Of a stretch of 64,000 bases of DNA, positions 45,766 through 56,854 are shown piece after piece; the stretch's first letter is position 1, and each line of letters opens with the position of its first letter. The stretch lies in contig NZ_JASSYX010000001.1 in assembly GCF_030244015.1 (NCBI RefSeq), positions 248,001-312,000 of the forward strand, read 5' to 3'. The DNA comes from Pedobacter ginsengisoli (GTDB lineage Bacteria > Bacteroidota > Bacteroidia > Sphingobacteriales > Sphingobacteriaceae). The notes under the pieces are model-generated. The model saw only the letters and a program-made list of their open reading frames with translations, did not search any database and was not told where the DNA came from. A program made the translations under genes and the position numbers.

Positions 45766-47124
45766 ATGGGCAAAGAAAAATTAACCACTCAGTCTCCAAT
45801 AGTTGTAGGATTGGACATTGGTACCACCAAAATTTGTGTGATTGTGGGCCGCAGAACACAGCATGGGAAAATAGAAGTATTGGGCATTGGTAAGGCTGAA
45901 TCTGCTGGTGTAACAAGAGGCGTAGTATCCAACATTCAAAAAACAGTTCAGGGAATCTCACAGGCAGTAGAACTTGCAAGCGGGCAATCCAACGTTGAAA
46001 TCCGCGTTGTTAATGTAGGGATTGCCGGACAGCATATCAAAAGCTTGCAGCATAGAGGCATTCTGACCAGAAGAGAATTAAATAATGAGATTGGCAAGAA
46101 AGATATTGACAAATTAATAGATGATATGTTTAAACTGGTTATGCCCCCCGGTGAAGAGATCATCCATGTTTTGCCGCAGGAGTTTACAATTGACAATGAG
46201 CCGGGGATTAAAGATCCTATAGGCATGGCGGGCGTCCGTTTAGAAGCCAATTTCCATATCATTTCAGGTCAGGTGACAGCTGTTAAAAATATCATGAGAT
46301 GTGTAACCAATGCCGGGTTGCAAACTCAGGAACTGATACTTGAACCTTTAGCTTCTTCTGAATCGGTGTTGAGTGACGAAGAAAAAGAAGCTGGGGTAGC
46401 TTTGGTTGACATAGGGGGTGGTACAACAGATATTGCAATATTTCATGAGGGAATCATTCGCCATACTGCGGTAATTCCTTTTGGTGGAAATAGTGTTACC
46501 GAGGACATCAGGGAAGGCTGTTCGGTAATGAGAAATCAGGCGGAGCTGCTGAAGACCCGGTTTGGATCTGCGCTTGCTGAAGAGAACAAAGAAAATGAAA
46601 TCATTTGTGTGCCTGGTTTAAGAGGTCGTGAACCTAAGGAGATCTCGGTAAAAAACCTTGCTTATGTGATCCAGGCCCGTATGGAAGAAATCATTGAGCA
46701 CGTATATTATGAGATCAAATCCTCAGGATATGAGAAGAAATTGATTGGCGGTGTAGTGATCACCGGAGGTGGTGCGCTGTTAAAACACCTCTCTCAATTG
46801 GTAGAATATGTAACAGGGCTGGACTGCCGGGTAGGATATCCGAATGAGCATTTATCTAAATATGATGAAATGCCTAAAACAGTTTACGACGACCTGAAAA
46901 GTCCGATGTATGCAACAAGTGTCGGCCTGCTGATCAAGGGAATCCAGAAAGCGGAGGAATTGCTTGAAGAGATGAAACAGCCAGGCGTTTTTGTAGAACG
47001 GCCTAAAGATAAAGAAAAATCGAAACGGTCAGGCGGGGGGCTGTTTGATAAGCTCCTGGCTAAAACCAAGGATTTTATCAAGGATGACATGAATGTAAGT
47101 GATGAGGATTATATAAAACCTTAA
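45766..47124 (+). CDS. ftsA: Cell division protein FtsA
   Basis: A 452-residue actin-like ATPase that tethers FtsZ filaments to the membrane. The phosphate-1 motif VGLDIGTTKICVIVG, the phosphate-2 motif VALVDIGGGTTDIAIF and the adenosine motif IGGVVITGGGALLKHL are present. The 1C (SHS2) domain lies at about 85-165. A basic, glycine-rich C-terminus (SKRSGGGLFDKLLAKTKDF) forms the likely membrane-targeting helix. It is 2 bp after ftsQ, while ftsZ follows only after a 128-bp leader. Confidence 0.95.
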   Translation: MGKEKLTTQSPIVVGLDIGTTKICVIVGRRTQHGKIEVLGIGKAESAGVTRGVVSNIQKTVQGISQAVELASGQSNVEIRVVNVGIAGQHIKSLQHRGILTRRELNNEIGKKDIDKLIDDMFKLVMPPGEEIIHVLPQEFTIDNEPGIKDPIGMAGVRLEANFHIISGQVTAVKNIMRCVTNAGLQTQELILEPLASSESVLSDEEKEAGVALVDIGGGTTDIAIFHEGIIRHTAVIPFGGNSVTEDIREGCSVMRNQAELLKTRFGSALAEENKENEIICVPGLRGREPKEISVKNLAYVIQARMEEIIEHVYYEIKSSGYEKKLIGGVVITGGGALLKHLSQLVEYVTGLDCRVGYPNEHLSKYDEMPKTVYDDLKSPMYATSVGLLIKGIQKAEELLEEMKQPGVFVERPKDKEKSKRSGGGLFDKLLAKTKDFIKDDMNVSDEDYIKP

Positions 47125-47145
47125 TATTTTTCAACAAACTATGAT

Positions 47146-47174
47146 TTTTCCACATTATTAACATTTGTGGAAAA
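47146..47174. promoter_or_regulatory. Inverted pair of DnaA-box-like sequences in the ftsZ leader
   Basis: TTTTCCACA (47146-47154) and TGTGGAAAA (47166-47174) are exact inverted copies separated by 11 bp. Each matches the relaxed DnaA-box consensus TTWTNCACA. They could also form a hairpin in the ftsZ leader. No promoter with a clear -7 element was found here. Confidence 0.5.
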
Positions 47175-47252
47175 CGCCTGTTAAAAATCCTTAATATTAC
47201 ATAGAGAGATGAACAGGTAAAACGAATTTTTAAATAACTGATTCATAAAGAT

Positions 47253-48884
47253 ATGCAGTTCGAAATGTTAAAAGATAAGTCATCAATCATCAAGGTAATT
47301 GGTGTTGGTGGCGGTGGCGGTAATGCGGTGAACCATATGTACCGTCAGGGGATTACAGGTGTTGATTTTATCATTTGTAATACGGATGCTCAGGCACTGG
47401 AATCAAGTCCAATACCTAATAAGGTGCAGCTTGGAGCCAGTTTGACTGAAGGAATGGGTGCGGGATCAATTCCAGAAGTGGGCAAGAATTCGGCGATCGA
47501 GAATATTGACGATATTAAACAGATGCTGGGCAGCACTACTAAGATGTTGTTCATCACGGCCGGAATGGGCGGTGGTACCGGAACAGGTGCGAGCCCGATT
47601 ATTGCTAAAGCTGCTAAAGAACTTGATATACTTACTGTTGCTATAATCACAACGCCTTTTGCCTTTGAGGGTAAAAGACGTAAGATGCAGGCAAATGATG
47701 GTCTGGAGGAGCTAAAAAAATATGTAGATTCCTATCTTGTCATTTCTAATGACAGGTTGCGTGAGATCTTTGGTAACCTGACTTTGGGCTCGGCATTTGC
47801 GCAGGCAGATGATATATTGACCACTGCTGCTAAAGGAATAGCAGAAATCATAACTGTACCTGGCTACATCAATGTTGATTTTAAAGATGTGCGTACAGTG
47901 ATGAAAGAAAGCGGAGTTTCCATCATGGGCAGCTTTGCATGTGAGGGTGAAAGCAGAGCTTTAAATGCTGTTGAAGGGGCCTTGGCCTCACCTTTGTTAA
48001 AAGACAATGAAATTGAAGGCGCACGATACATCCTGTTGAATATCAGCTCCGGACTGCGGGAAGTTACGATGGACGAGGTCACCATTATCACTGATTATAT
48101 CCAGGACAAAGCTGGATTATCTGCTGATTTGATCTGGGGTAACTGTATTGATGAAAATCTTGGTGATAAATTGTCTGTTACCATTATTGCTACCGGATTT
48201 CAAACTAAGGAGCAACGTGAAGAGGATAAGAAAAATGTAAAGAAAATATCCCTGCTTACGCCTGAAGAAGCCCCTTTAATAAGACCTGTTGAGGCTGTTA
48301 ATTCATTTATTGAACAAAAGCCCGAAGTAGCTCTTGAGCCTGTTTTAAAAGCTAAAGAGGAAACCAAACAATCAGACCTTTTTGGTGATCTTTTTAATGG
48401 AAATAGGAATAAATCCGGCCAGGAACCCGAAAATTCTGTGATCAGACATACGCTGATAGAAGAGGAAGCTCCTGTTCAGGAAAATAAACAGGAAACTGGA
48501 TTTGAATTTGAAATTAAGGTTGCTGAAACTGATTTTGTATTTGAAACACCAGCGGAGGTTTTTAATAATGATGCAGAACCCCTGGCAGAAGAGACCATCG
48601 AACCTGGTGCAGATGACGATAAAAGTGACGATTCGATAGAAGATCAGCTTAAAAAGTCGAAGGAAAGAATTTTAAGGTTAAAGGACCTTAGCATGAAATT
48701 AAGAACAAGTAATGGCCTGCAGGAACTGGAAAATGAACCGGCCTACAAACGTAAGCAAATGCAATTGCAGCAGGTTCAGCATTCTTCCGAGTCCCAGGTA
48801 TCAAGGTTTACTTTGAGCAACGATGAAGACGGATCTACAGAGATCAAACCGAATAATTCTTTTTTGCATGATAATGTCGACTAA
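47253..48884 (+). CDS. ftsZ: Cell division GTPase FtsZ
   Basis: A 543-residue tubulin homologue that forms the division ring. The GTP-binding signature GGGTGTGASPI lies near residues 109-119, and the T7 loop NVDFKDVRTVM lies near 208-218. The globular domain ends at about residue 325. A long, acidic, proline-poor linker of about 190 residues then leads to a basic helix and a short C-terminal peptide ending FLHDNVD. The long linker makes it much larger than the roughly 380-residue Proteobacterial FtsZ, as is usual in Bacteroidota. It is the last gene of the dcw operon. Confidence 0.96.
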   Translation: MQFEMLKDKSSIIKVIGVGGGGGNAVNHMYRQGITGVDFIICNTDAQALESSPIPNKVQLGASLTEGMGAGSIPEVGKNSAIENIDDIKQMLGSTTKMLFITAGMGGGTGTGASPIIAKAAKELDILTVAIITTPFAFEGKRRKMQANDGLEELKKYVDSYLVISNDRLREIFGNLTLGSAFAQADDILTTAAKGIAEIITVPGYINVDFKDVRTVMKESGVSIMGSFACEGESRALNAVEGALASPLLKDNEIEGARYILLNISSGLREVTMDEVTIITDYIQDKAGLSADLIWGNCIDENLGDKLSVTIIATGFQTKEQREEDKKNVKKISLLTPEEAPLIRPVEAVNSFIEQKPEVALEPVLKAKEETKQSDLFGDLFNGNRNKSGQEPENSVIRHTLIEEEAPVQENKQETGFEFEIKVAETDFVFETPAEVFNNDAEPLAEETIEPGADDDKSDDSIEDQLKKSKERILRLKDLSMKLRTSNGLQELENEPAYKRKQMQLQQVQHSSESQVSRFTLSNDEDGSTEIKPNNSFLHDNVD

Positions 48885-48898
48885 TCTCAAATCAGAAT

Positions 48899-48940
48899 AA
48901 AACTAAGGCCTTAGCAATTTTTTGCTAAGGCCTTAGTTTT
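48899..48940 (+). terminator. Strong intrinsic terminator after ftsZ
   Basis: A 19-bp perfect stem (left arm 48899-48917, right arm 48922-48940) surrounds a 4-nt loop, ending in TTTT followed by ATTTAT. It closes the dcw operon. Confidence 0.92.
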
Positions 48941-49048
48941 ATTTATCTTATTGAACTTTCTGTAGAAGAGACAATTGACAAGAATTGTTTATCCGTTCTA
49001 TAAAACCTAAATTTGCAAAAAAAATAAAAGAACTAAATACATATAACA

Positions 49049-50290
49049 TTGGATATTTTTGAAAAGATAGCGAAGCATATGGGCCCAATCGGGCAACATC
49101 AGAAATGGTCTCACGGATATTTTTCATTTCCTAAATTAGAAGGTGATATTGCGCCTCATATGAATTTTCGGGGTAAAGAACATTTGGTATGGAGTTTAAA
49201 CAATTACCTTGGATTGGCAAATCATCCTGAAGTTAGAAAAGCGGACGAACAAGGTGCAGCAGATTTTGGAATGGCTTATCCTATGGGCGCCAGGATGATG
49301 TCCGGAAATTCTAAATATCATGAGCAACTGGAACAGCAGCTGGCAGCTTTTGTGGGTAAGCCCGATGCGTTTCTGTTAAATTATGGATATCAGGGCATGG
49401 TCTCCATTATAGATAGCCTGGTCGACAGGAATGATGTGATTGTTTATGATGGTGAGTCGCATGCATGTATAATTGATGGCCTGCGTTTACACATGGGTAA
49501 ACGTTTTGTCTACAAACACAATGATATTGAAAGTGCAAAAAAGCAATTAGAGAGGGCTACTAAACTGGTTGAACAAAGTGGCGGGGGAATTCTGGTTATT
49601 ACTGAAGGTGTGTTTGGCATGTCCGGTGCGCAGGGTAAATTAAAAGAATTAGTTGATTTAAAAAAGGAATTCAACTTCCGGCTACTAATTGATGACGCGC
49701 ATGGATTTGGCACAATGGGGCCGACAGGTGCCGGTACCCATGAAGCGCAAAACTGTATAGACGGAGTTGATGTGTATTTTGGTACGTTTGCAAAATCAAT
49801 GGCCGGCATAGGGGCTTTTGTAGCGTCTTCGGAGGAGATTACCAATTTTTTCAGGTATAATATGCGCTCACAAACATTTGCCAAAGCTTTGCCTATGCCT
49901 ATGGTTATTGGATTATTAAAACGCCTTGATCTGCTAAAAAATAATCCGGAGCTCAGAGAAAGATTGTGGAAGATTGCCACTACCCTTCAGAATGGACTGA
50001 GAGAACGGGGATTTGATCTGGGGGTTACAGATACTATGGTAACTCCGGTGTTTTTAAAAGGTGAGTTGCTGGAGGCTACAGCTTTAACTATGGACCTCCG
50101 TGAGAACTATAGCATATTTTGCTCAATAGTTGTCTATCCTGTCATCCCTAAAGGATTAATTGAGCTGAGGCTGATACCAACTGCTGCTCATTCCCTGGAC
50201 GATGTACAGCGCACGCTGGATGCCTTTAGTGAAGTTTCTGATAAGTTGCAAAATGGATATTATAGAGATAATCAGTTTGTAGCTGATTAA
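49049..50290 (+). CDS. Alpha-oxoamine synthase, probably serine palmitoyltransferase
   Basis: A 413-residue PLP-dependent enzyme of the alpha-oxoamine synthase family, which joins an amino acid to an acyl-CoA. The PLP lysine is K249 in GTFAKSMAGIG; H138 (GESHAC), D215 and H218 (IDDAHGFG) complete the cofactor site. Serine palmitoyltransferase, the first step of sphingolipid synthesis, fits best because Sphingobacteriaceae are rich in sphingolipids. KBL, BioF and the related sulfonolipid synthases cannot be excluded. It starts at a TTG, with MDIFEKIAKHMG preserved; the next ATG (49079) would remove ten residues. Confidence 0.75.
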   Translation: MDIFEKIAKHMGPIGQHQKWSHGYFSFPKLEGDIAPHMNFRGKEHLVWSLNNYLGLANHPEVRKADEQGAADFGMAYPMGARMMSGNSKYHEQLEQQLAAFVGKPDAFLLNYGYQGMVSIIDSLVDRNDVIVYDGESHACIIDGLRLHMGKRFVYKHNDIESAKKQLERATKLVEQSGGGILVITEGVFGMSGAQGKLKELVDLKKEFNFRLLIDDAHGFGTMGPTGAGTHEAQNCIDGVDVYFGTFAKSMAGIGAFVASSEEITNFFRYNMRSQTFAKALPMPMVIGLLKRLDLLKNNPELRERLWKIATTLQNGLRERGFDLGVTDTMVTPVFLKGELLEATALTMDLRENYSIFCSIVVYPVIPKGLIELRLIPTAAHSLDDVQRTLDAFSEVSDKLQNGYYRDNQFVAD

Positions 50291-50302
50291 AGATAAAATG
50301 GT

Positions 50303-50336
50303 AAAAGCCCCTCAACGCGTAATTGAGGGGCTTTTT
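50303..50336 (+). terminator. Intrinsic terminator after the alpha-oxoamine synthase gene
   Basis: The stem AAAAGCCCCTCAA/TTGAGGGGCTTTT with a 7-nt loop and a T-run ends transcription 13 bp after the stop codon. Confidence 0.9.
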
Positions 50337-50546
50337 ATATGCCTTATTTTTTGTAATGGTTTAATTATCAGCGGCATGCGCGTTAAAGCCTCAAATAAAT
50401 TGTTTATAAACCGCCATTATGTGGAAAAAAACAGGATTTAGGGCATCTATTTCTTATTCTAAAAGTTTCATTATTAAAATAAACATCTTACTTTAGTAAT
50501 GGAGTATTAATCAAAACCTTAAAAACCTAAAAGGAGTAAATTAACG

Positions 50547-50723
50547 ATGAAAAAATTTAATGAAGTAAAAGAACTTGTTGCATCTTTAGAAGCTGACGCT
50601 GATAAATTTTACAACAAAGCCAACAGCGCTGCAGGAACACGTGTACGTAAAGGCATGCAAGACCTTAAAAATTTAGCTCAAGCAATTCGTCTGGAGGTTC
50701 AGGAAACAAAAAATAAAGGTTAA
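50547..50723 (+). CDS. Histone H1-like DNA-binding protein (Hc1 family)
   Basis: A 58-residue, lysine-rich protein (MKKFNEVKELVASLEADADK at the start, ending in QETKNKG). It matches the short histone H1-like proteins of Bacteroidota related to Chlamydia Hc1, which bind DNA. The central GTRVRKGMQDLKNLAQAIR segment is the conserved part. A strong AAGGAG site lies 10 bp before the ATG, and TACTTTAG at 50489-50496, preceded by TTTC, is a plausible promoter. It is monocistronic and ends at a bidirectional terminator. Its small size makes it easy to overlook. Confidence 0.85.
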   Translation: MKKFNEVKELVASLEADADKFYNKANSAAGTRVRKGMQDLKNLAQAIRLEVQETKNKG

Positions 50724-50748
50724 AATAATTTTTATTTTTTGTTTTGAT

Positions 50749-50782
50749 AAAAAAGGCGCCCCGATTATGGGACGCCTTTTTT
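50749..50782. terminator. Bidirectional terminator between histone H1-like gene and dapA
   Basis: A GGCG/CGCC stem with imperfect inner pairing (GGCGCCCC against GGGACGCC) is flanked by an A-run and a T-run. It serves two converging genes and overlaps the last codon of dapA. Confidence 0.75.
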
Positions 50783-51662
50783 ATGACGCTATTTTTTTAG
50801 ATTGAATTATTATCGCTTTTCGAAGATCTGATGAAACTGGCACCAAAGGTAATCTCACATTGTCATCGCAGACTCCAAAGTGTTTTAATGCAGCTTTTAC
50901 ACCTGCAGGATTGCCCTCATTAAACATTAACCGTGTAAATTCAACAAGGCTTAAATGTAATGGCAAAGCGGCTTTGAAATCGCCGTTCAAACACAACCTT
51001 ATCATGTCAGAAAGTTGTCCAGGTAAGGCATTTCCAATAACAGAGATTACACCAACTGCACCGAGTGAAATCATCGGTAAAGCAACGGGGTCGTCCCCGG
51101 AGATTAAAAGGAAACCCTCTGGCTTATCTCTCATGATTTGATTAAACTGATCAAAATTACCGGAAGCCTCCTTAGTGCCAATTATATTTTTAAAATCAAC
51201 AGCCAGTCTGCAGGTAGTTTCAGGACTTACATTGCTTGCTGTACGTCCTGGTACATTATACAAAAAAACCGGCAGCGCACTGCTTTCGCTTATTGCTTTA
51301 TAATGTTGATATATACCTTCCTGAGTAGGCTTGTTATAGTAGGGGCTGGCAGATAAAATCGCATCATAACCATTTGTTTCAAACGTTTTAATACTGTTTG
51401 CGGTCTCCCTGGTGTCATTGCCGCCAATGCCGGCAATCAGAGGTAGACGGCCGTTGTTGATTTCCGCAGTAAATTCCCAGATCTTTTTCTTTTCGTCCTT
51501 ATTGAGTGTTGAAGCTTCACCAGTGGTGCCGAGAGACACCAAATATTCTACCTTGCCGTCTATCAGGTAATTAATCAGGTTTTTTAGCCCTTCATAATCT
51601 ACTGATCCATCTGCGTTAAAAGGCGTAACTAACGCCACGCCCGTTCCATGAAATTTTTTCAT
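50781..51662 (-). CDS. dapA: 4-hydroxy-tetrahydrodipicolinate synthase
   Basis: A 293-residue TIM-barrel aldolase that condenses pyruvate with aspartate semialdehyde, the first committed step to diaminopimelate and lysine. Schiff-base Lys164 (IGTKEASGN), Tyr135 (FLYNVPGRT) and the GTTGEA motif near residues 45-50 are present. The product feeds the meso-DAP used by MurE in this window. It lies 9 bp downstream of ligA on the same strand and may be transcribed with it. Confidence 0.96.
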   Translation of the reverse strand: MKKFHGTGVALVTPFNADGSVDYEGLKNLINYLIDGKVEYLVSLGTTGEASTLNKDEKKKIWEFTAEINNGRLPLIAGIGGNDTRETANSIKTFETNGYDAILSASPYYNKPTQEGIYQHYKAISESSALPVFLYNVPGRTASNVSPETTCRLAVDFKNIIGTKEASGNFDQFNQIMRDKPEGFLLISGDDPVALPMISLGAVGVISVIGNALPGQLSDMIRLCLNGDFKAALPLHLSLVEFTRLMFNEGNPAGVKAALKHFGVCDDNVRLPLVPVSSDLRKAIIIQSKKIAS

Positions 51663-51671
51663 CTTTAATTA

Positions 51672-53684
<2,013 letters not shown>

Positions 53685-53704
53685 TTAGCGAAGATACAAA
53701 TTAG

Positions 53705-54403
53705 CTATTGCAGCTTATGGAGATTTAGTTGATTTATTTGTAATTCAATTTCATCAAATATTGTAGGATAGCTCCCGGCAATAGAATCTTTAAAAACATT
53801 TAATCCATCAGTCAGTAAAACCAGTTGCCGGTTGGTAAAAGGATTGTCCCACAACCGCATGCAAATGCGGTTCAGCGCATACGATATGTTCTCAATCTTT
53901 TGATAACTAAGTAAGTATTTACCGGAAATAAAACTGTTCAGAAAATGGAAAAAGACCGCAGTATCCGCAACCTCACAATTTTGCAGAAAAGCATCGAGCG
54001 ATCCCTGATCAGCTTTGGCCAGATGTTCGTAAAATGCATGGATGCTGACAATCCCATCAGTAATCAGAAGGTGGTCCAAAAGCAGTTCCAGACCTATGTG
54101 TGCCAGGAAAAAAGGCTTTACAGGACTATTCTCAAATACAGGAAGCAGGATCTGCTTTAACGTATTTGTCTGCAGTTTAAAAAAACCGGAAGAATGAAAA
54201 ATGGCATCAACCTGTATATGCCTTTCCCAGCCTTTAAGTATGGAAAGCTGTTTTGGATCTTCCTCAAAGCGTTGCCTATCCTTGAGAGGATAGAGGTTGC
54301 CATCTTTTTGGGCATTTTTTACTAAATCAGGCAAAACAACACCCATTACCATGTTTTCATCATGGCTGTCCTTCTCAAAATAAAAATGCGACAAAAAGTT
54401 CAT
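53705..54403 (-). CDS. Acyl carrier protein phosphodiesterase-like protein (AcpH/DUF479)
   Basis: A protein of about 232 residues related to AcpH, which removes the 4'-phosphopantetheine arm from acyl carrier protein. The MNFLSHFYFE start and the GVVLPDLVKN and ERHIQVDAIFHSSGFF segments contain the conserved His and Asp residues of this HD-like family. I used the ATG at 54403; an ATG six codons upstream (54421) is possible. Activity has been shown for few members, so the enzyme name is provisional. It is divergent from tyrS. Confidence 0.75.
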   Translation of the reverse strand: MNFLSHFYFEKDSHDENMVMGVVLPDLVKNAQKDGNLYPLKDRQRFEEDPKQLSILKGWERHIQVDAIFHSSGFFKLQTNTLKQILLPVFENSPVKPFFLAHIGLELLLDHLLITDGIVSIHAFYEHLAKADQGSLDAFLQNCEVADTAVFFHFLNSFISGKYLLSYQKIENISYALNRICMRLWDNPFTNRQLVLLTDGLNVFKDSIAGSYPTIFDEIELQINQLNLHKLQ

Positions 54404-54481
54404 TGCTTTAAAAGTAACCATTTTAGTTCAGTTCATCAGTTTTTCAATGCCATTCAATTTAACGGATACCGTACCTTTTCC

Positions 54482-54489
54482 TATATTTG
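54482..54489 (+). promoter_or_regulatory. Putative -7 promoter element of tyrS (TATATTTG)
   Basis: TATATTTG matches TAnnTTTG exactly and lies 18 bp before the tyrS ATG at 54508. It favours that ATG over the TTG at 54487, which falls inside the element. Confidence 0.6.
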
Positions 54490-54507
54490 CGCCAAAAGGA
54501 TATTAGA

Positions 54508-55794
54508 ATGACCAATTTCGTTGAAGAATTACGCTGGAGAGGTATGCTGCAAGACATCATGCCAGGTACTGAAGAAAAGCTGAATGAAGGAATGACCTCA
54601 GGATATATCGGATTCGACCCGACCGCAGATTCTTTACACGTTGGCCATTTGACCCAGATCATGACCCTTATCCACTTTCAGCGTGCGGGCCACAAGCCTT
54701 ATGCCCTCGTTGGAGGTGCCACAGGCATGGTCGGAGATCCGTCCGGCAAATCTGCCGAGCGAAATCTTCAGACGGAAGAGATGGTAGAACACAACCTCAA
54801 TGAACTCAGGAAACAACTGACGAGATTCCTGGTGTTTGATGACAAGGGGAATGGTGCTGTAATGATAAACAATGCGGACTGGTTTAAAGATATGAGCCTT
54901 TTTACCTTTATCAGGGACATCGGCAAGCACATTACGGTCAACTACATGATGGCTAAAGATAGTGTCAAAAGACGCCTTGAAGGAGATTCCGGTCTTTCCT
55001 TCACAGAGTTTTGTTATCAGCTGATACAGGGTTACGATTTCTATTACTTATGGAAACACCACAACTGTCTTGTGCAGATGGGCGGTTCAGATCAATGGGG
55101 AAACATTGTTACCGGGACGGAACTGATCAGGAGAAAAGACGCAGGTACAGCATTTGCAATCACCACGCAGCTCATCAAAAAAAGCGACGGCACTAAATTC
55201 GGTAAAACGGAAAGCGGAGCAGTTTGGCTTGATGCAGCCAAGACATCACCCTATAAATTCTACCAGTTCTGGCTGAACGCATCCGATGATGATACCAAAA
55301 AATGGATTCGGATCTTTACCCTGAAAACCCGGGAGGAAATAGAAGAACTGGAACGCCGGCACGATGAAGCCCCGCATTTGCGCGTGCTGCAGAAAGCCCT
55401 GGCCGAAGACATCACCATAAGGACACACTCAGCCGAAGCGCTGGAAACGGCGATAAAGACCTCAGAATTCCTGTTTGGTAATGGATCACTGGAGTTCTTT
55501 AAAACTTTAACAGAGGAGCAGGTACTGGAAATATTTGAAGGTATTCCTCAGTTTACCATTTCCGGAACAGAACTCGGACAAGGTATAGATGCCGCAACAC
55601 TGCTTGCAGAAAAATCAGCGGTGTTCGGATCTAAAGGAGAGGCAAAGAAACTGATTCAGGGCGGTGGAGTATCTGTAAATAAAGAAAAGTTAAATGATCC
55701 CGCACAGCAGATTACCGGCGCTGATCTTTTAAATGACCAGTTTATTATTGTCCAAAAGGGTAAGAAGAACTATTTTCTGCTCATCGCAAAGTAA
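54508..55794 (+). CDS. tyrS: Tyrosyl-tRNA synthetase
   Basis: A 428-residue class I aminoacyl-tRNA synthetase. HVGH at residues 44-47 is the HIGH motif, and KFGKT near 231 is the KMSKS equivalent, in the form used by TyrRS. The S4-like RNA-binding domain occupies about the last 70 residues (EAKKLIQGGGVSVNKEKL). The ATG at 54508 is chosen because the TTG upstream overlaps the promoter element. It converges with the LuxE-like gene. Confidence 0.96.
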   Translation: MTNFVEELRWRGMLQDIMPGTEEKLNEGMTSGYIGFDPTADSLHVGHLTQIMTLIHFQRAGHKPYALVGGATGMVGDPSGKSAERNLQTEEMVEHNLNELRKQLTRFLVFDDKGNGAVMINNADWFKDMSLFTFIRDIGKHITVNYMMAKDSVKRRLEGDSGLSFTEFCYQLIQGYDFYYLWKHHNCLVQMGGSDQWGNIVTGTELIRRKDAGTAFAITTQLIKKSDGTKFGKTESGAVWLDAAKTSPYKFYQFWLNASDDDTKKWIRIFTLKTREEIEELERRHDEAPHLRVLQKALAEDITIRTHSAEALETAIKTSEFLFGNGSLEFFKTLTEEQVLEIFEGIPQFTISGTELGQGIDAATLLAEKSAVFGSKGEAKKLIQGGGVSVNKEKLNDPAQQITGADLLNDQFIIVQKGKKNYFLLIAK

Positions 55795-55842
55795 AAGTAA
55801 TTGCTATAACCTATCCTGCAAATCAATCAGGCAGTTACCGGT

Positions 55843-56832
55843 TTAATTCACAAGCAGGTTGCAGCCCCTGATGTCTGCATTGTCAAAACGTCCAAGGACT
55901 TCAAAAGAACCGCCGGGAAACACACGCCCAAGATCCTGGGTAGCTATAAATGAACAGGAATTGATGTTGGCCAGGTCAATCACATTGATTCCACCGGTTT
56001 TATTTGCAGCCAATAGACTTAAAGGGTCGTTCGTGTCCCTCAGGGTTATCCTCATCCAGGGCGGACAATTGAAGGTCCCGTTACCTTTAGAATAGGCCTG
56101 AGATAACAATTCAGTCATTCCATATTCGCTGTGAATCACATTTACACCAAATCCCTTCTGCAGTTCCGAATGCAGTTCTTCCCTGACCATCTCCTTCCTT
56201 TTGCCCTTCATCCCGCCTGTTTCCATCACGATGAGCTCAGGGAACTCCATCCTGTATTTTTCAATAAAATCCAGTAAAGCATAAGTAACCCCTATCAGAA
56301 TTGTTTTCTGACCGGTTAGCTGAAGCGCTTTTAGTCTAAGATAAAGTTCATCATGATTGTGCAGGAAATATCCGCTGTCCGGATGCCTGCTCTGCCGGAT
56401 CAGCGCATCTACCATATAGATCAAAGATGAACCCTCCCTTTCCAGGTAAGAGGGAAGTAAAGCCAGAAAACAAGTATCTTCAACGCTGCCGTAAAACAGC
56501 TCAAACGCCTGGTTGAAACTTTGATCGTAAATGCCGGTATCAGTTACCAAATGTCTGCTCTGTGCCATTCCGGTAGTTCCCGAGCTGCTAAACACAATCT
56601 CAATAGGATCTGAAGAAGTCAGTACATCATGTGTCTTGAAAAAGGCAATTGGCAGGTAGGGTATTTGCTCTAAATGTTTTACATCATACGGATTGATGCC
56701 CAAATGACCGATAAACTGTTTGTAGACCAGGCAATTTTCAGCCTGATGACCGAATACCTGCAAGGCCAGCTGCTCAAAAGATCCTGAATTGTTTATAGAG
56801 AAAATCTGCCTGATTAAATGCTTCACAGGCAC
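55843..56832 (-). CDS. LuxE-like acyl-protein synthetase / acyltransferase
   Basis: A 329-residue member of the LuxE/PaaK-like adenylate-forming group. The nucleotide-binding FSSSGTTG motif lies at residues 81-88, and later motifs such as VMETGGMKGKRKEMVREELH and NVIHSEYGMTELLSQAY support an acyl-activating enzyme. In luminous bacteria LuxE activates fatty acids, but no luxC, luxD or other lux gene is present, so a different acyl substrate is likely. The downstream ends converge with tyrS. The small membrane-protein gene lies 22 bp upstream on the same strand. Confidence 0.75.
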   Translation of the reverse strand: MPVKHLIRQIFSINNSGSFEQLALQVFGHQAENCLVYKQFIGHLGINPYDVKHLEQIPYLPIAFFKTHDVLTSSDPIEIVFSSSGTTGMAQSRHLVTDTGIYDQSFNQAFELFYGSVEDTCFLALLPSYLEREGSSLIYMVDALIRQSRHPDSGYFLHNHDELYLRLKALQLTGQKTILIGVTYALLDFIEKYRMEFPELIVMETGGMKGKRKEMVREELHSELQKGFGVNVIHSEYGMTELLSQAYSKGNGTFNCPPWMRITLRDTNDPLSLLAANKTGGINVIDLANINSCSFIATQDLGRVFPGGSFEVLGRFDNADIRGCNLLVN

Positions 56833-56854
56833 AAAAATACATACAAATCTTTAA

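Noticed and set aside
49510-49980. 156-codon minus-strand open frame inside the alpha-oxoamine synthase gene
   Set aside because: It is a shadow of a conserved gene that carries the PLP-site residues; no domain was seen.
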